A stretch of DNA of 64,000 nucleotides from Ignavibacteria bacterium (GTDB taxonomy: Bacteria; Bacteroidota; Ignavibacteria; Tepidaquicellales; Tepidaquicellaceae): the NCBI GenBank assembly GCA_016710985.1, contig JADJTX010000003.1:124001-188000 (forward strand). The letters are read 5' to 3'. Under the pieces are notes generated by a model, which saw nothing but the letters and a program-made list of their open reading frames with translations, searched no databases and had not been told where the DNA came from. The position numbers and the translations under genes were made by a program. Below are positions 61,025 through 64,000 of the stretch, one piece after another (position 1 is the first letter of the stretch; every line of letters starts with the position of its first letter).

Positions 61025-62499
61025 TTCATCACACTGACAAACTTAATTGAATTGTTATAAGAGATTAATAAGTCCGTTAAATCTGTAAGATCATCTCCTG
61101 TAAGATCAGTTGATACATAACCCGAAGCAAAAAAATTTAGATTATTATAAACCGGAATTACATCGTCAGGATTTATGCTGTAATCCTGATTTACATCTCC
61201 GCTGAAAATGCAAAACATACTGTCTTTTTGAATCAGATTGTTCCCGAATGCACTGATTAAACTTTCGGAGAAATCATATTCATTTAATTCATAACCTCTG
61301 AGAAGTGAGTCACCTCCTTCTCTGCTCCATGTTTCCAATGTGTTTTTTGCTTTCACTACTATGTAATATTTTCCGGAATTGGCATTACTGAAATTCAGAA
61401 TATTTTCAAATGAGGAATCGGTTATGGAAAATATACAGGAATCTACAAGCTCATACGGCGCTGAATAATTTCTGAGATAGGTTTTCATTTCAAAAGGAAA
61501 AAAATTCTCTCTTCTGCACAGCCCTTCGGGAATAACTGTCAGCTTCAGGCTTACTGACGGAGCACGTATGGTGAATTTCCATGGCTCGTTATAAGCGCCT
61601 TGCGGAGGAATGCCGCCTTGTCTTACACGCCAATAATAAGATCCCGGTGAGGTAATTGAATCCAGTGTAACATTGATATCTTCCATTCCATTGGGGGCAG
61701 TAAGGGATTTTTCGTAAACGATGTTATTAAATTCCGAATCAAAAGCAACCTGAAGATGAGCTGAATAATTTACGGAAAATCCTTTCCGCCATTTTAATAT
61801 TACCGGTACTACCAAATCTTCTGAATTATTTTCCGGAGAGACCCTGACCGGAGGAGGAAGTGGAGCATCTAAACAGCAAAGCGTACTGATGCAGAGATCG
61901 TATGTACTGAAACTTGAATTATTGTTGTTGATAGGTACGGTGATGCCATTTCTTCTGTAATATAATTGAGTAAACTCTTCAGGCGACCAGGTAATCCACT
62001 GAAACTGCTCCTCAAGCAAACAGCTGGTTGAATACAGATCGGGATTGTAAAATTTTATTCTTGCAACAAGCGTGCCTGAAGTTCCTGAAATTACCGGCTC
62101 CCCTCCCAAAGGTACCTGCTCTCTAAAATCAAGTTTCAGAATGTCATTCTGTTTTGTTAATGCGCCAATATATTGCGGAGGAATCCTTTCCATTCCGTAA
62201 GTTGAAGTATCTTTAGAGTAAGAATAATTTAAATGTTCGGATAGAAAGAATGTATCAAGTTTAATAACATACCGGCCCCCTGCATACAAAAAATCAACCT
62301 GACCCGGATTAACTTGTTTCAGTACAATATCAAAATATCCTTCATTTGAAGATAAATAATTTCTGTTGGTCAGTCTCAGATCAAACCTCGGATCTTCTGC
62401 AGAAACAACCCCTGAATTAATTAAACACAGGGCTAAGCAAAGGAACAATAGTTTAATTACGAAACCGGATTTTTGATATATGTAATTTAGTCTTGGCAC
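61018..62499 (-). CDS. Secreted protein with Fn3-like region and dockerin-like module
   Basis: The protein has 493 residues. A signal peptide (FVIKLLFLCLALCLINSGVV, then SAEDP) is followed by a beta-rich N-terminal domain (FDIVLKQVNPGQVDFLYAGG). Around residues 215-310 there is an Fn3-like segment (PPPVRVSPENNSEDLVVPVI; GSYYWRVRQGG). The C-terminal module is the most diverged of the seven: MKTYLRNYSAPYELVDSC, VVKAKNTLETWSREGG, then GDVNQDYSINPDDV and TDLTGDDLTDLTDL, ending FVSVMKP. A cohesin-like or adhesive role is possible but unsupported. Confidence 0.85.
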   Translation of the reverse strand: MPRLNYIYQKSGFVIKLLFLCLALCLINSGVVSAEDPRFDLRLTNRNYLSSNEGYFDIVLKQVNPGQVDFLYAGGRYVIKLDTFFLSEHLNYSYSKDTSTYGMERIPPQYIGALTKQNDILKLDFREQVPLGGEPVISGTSGTLVARIKFYNPDLYSTSCLLEEQFQWITWSPEEFTQLYYRRNGITVPINNNNSSFSTYDLCISTLCCLDAPLPPPVRVSPENNSEDLVVPVILKWRKGFSVNYSAHLQVAFDSEFNNIVYEKSLTAPNGMEDINVTLDSITSPGSYYWRVRQGGIPPQGAYNEPWKFTIRAPSVSLKLTVIPEGLCRRENFFPFEMKTYLRNYSAPYELVDSCIFSITDSSFENILNFSNANSGKYYIVVKAKNTLETWSREGGDSLLRGYELNEYDFSESLISAFGNNLIQKDSMFCIFSGDVNQDYSINPDDVIPVYNNLNFFASGYVSTDLTGDDLTDLTDLLISYNNSIKFVSVMKP

Positions 62500-63054
62500 A
62501 AATATTAAAATGAATCAATTGTTTACATTAGTAAAGTAATTTAAACATGTCCGGAAAAGATAAAATCATCCGGACAGCAAAAACCCCAACTGTCTGAGTT
62601 CAAATTGCGATATGACCCAACTGTAGTTTTAACTTAATATTATACATCAATTTCTCAGAGTACTAGTAAGAATGTATCTAAGACAATAAAAATTTAATCG
62701 GGGAAAAATTTAGAGATCAATCTTTGGGGTTGATTTCTGCCTTAGCACAATTTAGGAATTTTGTTTTAAAATTAATACTCGCAATGTTATACTTCAGAGG
62801 ATTACACATTACTATTAAAATATTTAAACCACAAAGTTCACCTGGCACTCACAAAGATCACAAAGAATAAATAACTTTAATGAATATAAATGAATATAGA
62901 GTCTTTGTGAGCTTTGTGCCTGCTTAGTGTGCTTTGTGTTTAAAATAATTTTTCCCAATGAAATAGATTGCCGGAAGGGATAACGCTGATTTGTCTGATT
63001 CTCATGGAAATGATTTAAGGCTTCTAAATTCGAATATAGTATTCGGATAAAAAT
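62500..63054. other. Intergenic: palindrome of CACAAAG words, no gene seen
   Basis: Apart from the palindrome at 62827-62943, this stretch is A/T-rich and has no convincing coding region. It should hold the promoter for the minus-strand gene ending at 61018. Confidence 0.6.
62827..62943. repeat. Palindrome built from CACAAAG words
   Basis: The left arm (AAACCACAAAGTTCACCTGG, continuing with CACTCACAAAG words) and the right arm (ending TTAGTGTGCTTTGTGTTT) pair imperfectly over about 43 bp around a 30-bp loop. Confidence 0.75.
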
Positions 63055-63086
63055 AAAAAAGCATCTGCTGTAGCGGATGCTTTTTT
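63055..63086 (-). terminator. Intrinsic terminator downstream of the outer-membrane gene
   Basis: AAAAAAGCATC (63055-63065) pairs with GATGCTTTTTT (63076-63086), with GC pairs extending into the 10-base middle. It is symmetrical and suits transcription from the minus-strand gene ending at 63233. Confidence 0.8.
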
Positions 63087-63186
63087 ATTTTAAAATCGTA
63101 ACAAATATTTTTACTACTGTTGCAGGTTAAAACTTATCTATTGAATGATAACTCAATGCATGTTTCCTGCCTTTGACATATAACCT

Positions 63187-63235
63187 CGCATCTCACGTCT
63201 GACATTTGAAGTCTCACGTTTGACTTTATATCTCA
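63187..63235. repeat. Heptamer array (GTCTGAC/GTCTCAC/GTTTGAC) abutting a stop codon
   Basis: About six units, from CTCGCATCTCAC to GTTTGACTTTATAT, reach the TGA stop (63233-63235) of the outer-membrane gene. Confidence 0.8.
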
Positions 63236-64000
63236 GAAATAGAAATGAAAATTCCATTGAAACTCATCATTTCGTTTTTCCGGATCTTCAATGGGAAAGC
63301 GCACCATCAGTTCTGTTTCAAATCCAAAGAAAGGAAACAGTCCGACACCTCCGCTGATCCTCTGAATATGATCTCCCGTGATGTCCCTGTTCTTGTCATA
63401 ATATTCATACTGGCTTCTGATCTCGACTCCTTTCACAACTATCACATTCAGCTCTGCATATCCAAACATACTCCGCAACATCGGAAAGTCTGAAGTATAT
63501 TGCTGAAAATCTATTTCACCGAGAAAGGCAATCCTTCTGAGAAATCCAAGTCTTGTATATCCTCCGAATCCCTGATTAACAGCAGTAATGGTTGTAGTGA
63601 AAGCGCTGTCTGAAGTATTATGCGGATTGTTAAAGAATGAACCTCCGACATTAAGATTGAAATTGAGTTTGTTAAATGCAAAATTAAAATCAGTATTACC
63701 TACAAACATTTTGTGCGGATCGCCGTCCAGGAAATCCTGATTCATAGGATTGTATAATCCGATGTTCATATTAAACCACTCCGGAGAAATTCCAAGCTCA
63801 AATCCGGTATTAGTGTTGTAAGGAGTATTCCATAAATACTTTCTCTGATAAGCGCGGTGTTCGACGATTTTCAATCCATAGTCAGGTTTAAACAGCCCGA
63901 CTTTGAAATATGTGTTCGCAGGAAGATTCGACATCATCCCGTAAACTTCATACCGGATGTCATATGGATCCGGAATATCCATTCCCGAGGTTACAAATAC
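63233..64000 (-). CDS. Outer-membrane beta-barrel protein, C-terminal part
   Basis: The frame is open to the window edge (VFVTSG before Met at 63982), so the N-terminus lies outside. The visible ~255 residues consist of alternating amphipathic strands (TYFKVGLFKPDYGLKI; GFELGISPEWFNMNIGLYN; GGVGLFPFFGFETELMVRF) and end NFHFYF. The aromatic C-terminal residue is typical of barrels inserted by the BAM machinery. Several strands resemble proteins related to porins or PorP-like outer-membrane proteins, but the family cannot be fixed. A terminator follows about 150 bases downstream. Confidence 0.75.
   Translation of the reverse strand, partial: VFVTSGMDIPDPYDIRYEVYGMMSNLPANTYFKVGLFKPDYGLKIVEHRAYQRKYLWNTPYNTNTGFELGISPEWFNMNIGLYNPMNQDFLDGDPHKMFVGNTDFNFAFNKLNFNLNVGGSFFNNPHNTSDSAFTTTITAVNQGFGGYTRLGFLRRIAFLGEIDFQQYTSDFPMLRSMFGYAELNVIVVKGVEIRSQYEYYDKNRDITGDHIQRISGGVGLFPFFGFETELMVRFPIEDPEKRNDEFQWNFHFYF

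Noticed and set aside
22180..62499. Cellulosome-type dockerins
   Set aside because: The calcium loops resemble type I dockerins, but no cohesin or scaffoldin is seen in the window and the preceding module is different, so a cellulosome is not supported.
1..64000. tRNA, rRNA or riboswitch genes
   Set aside because: No tRNA-like cloverleaf, rRNA segment or recognised riboswitch was noticed by eye; a covariance search would be needed to exclude them.

Overview
The window looks like a chromosomal segment from a low-to-mid GC member of the Ignavibacteria / Bacteroidota-Chlorobi group. The main reason is the number of secreted proteins ending in a type IX secretion (T9SS) type A domain (core NYPNPFNP / NFPNPFNP, ending in KxMxLxK). 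Other support: a Bacteroidota-like promoter (TTG, then TAnnTTTG) before a toxin-antitoxin pair, weak Shine-Dalgarno sites, and an SprE/PorW-like TPR lipoprotein. No lineage search was possible.

Layout. 1-9.4 kb: end of a propeller protein, an S41 peptidase, a Tat-exported phosphoesterase, lon, dnaX and an agmatinase-like gene; nearly all carry frame breaks. 9.4-20.2 kb: a two-gene DUF1670 unit bounded by GGGACATTTGTCCC-type palindromes, two inverted paralogous YCF48/T9SS genes (11.2-12.4 and 18.8-20.1 kb) with near-identical 5' regions and a conserved 19-codon leader ORF, and between them an LVIVD protein, a lipoprotein, a serine hydrolase and a HIT protein. 20.3-29.3 kb: a secreted nuclease-fold protein, an SBBP-repeat protein, a TPR-like protein of unknown function, the SprE/PorW-like lipoprotein and a GNAT. 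29.3-39.6 kb: ordinary housekeeping (hicBA, a fused 2-oxoacid dehydrogenase E1, an AbrB/PIN pair, EcsC, DinB, YciI, type II NADH dehydrogenase, YbjQ). 39.7-64 kb: a dense block of large secreted repeat proteins on the minus strand, interrupted by plus-strand copies of the unknown TPR-like family and a RelE/ParE-type pair.

How the genes fit together. Fifteen secreted proteins share a few ectodomain types (SBBP, BNR/sialidase-like, YCF48, FG-GAP, LamG, LVIVD, enzyme domains) joined to one of two C-terminal modules. Eight have the T9SS type A domain. Seven have a roughly 170-residue module with two dockerin-like calcium loops, nearly all ending FVSxx(K/R)P. Tandem paralogs with the same ectodomain but different C-terminal modules (52845-56142; 42037-45741) show that the module is exchangeable.

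The most unusual feature of the DNA is a large set of tandem arrays with a 7-bp period (GTGAGAC, GTCTGAC, AAATTCC, GTATTGA, TTCATTG, TTAATTC, GTAACTC and others). They repeatedly abut or supply stop codons. In places they are translated, as signal-peptide hydrophobic cores or as part of the T9SS domain. Two 21-bp minisatellites look like triplets of diverged heptamers. Long imperfect palindromes made of short words (CACAGAG, CACTAAG, CACAAAG, TTCGTG) form a second class. About a dozen single-base frame breaks, several in homopolymers, suggest residual assembly indels; the dnaX A10 site is the exception that may be programmed.
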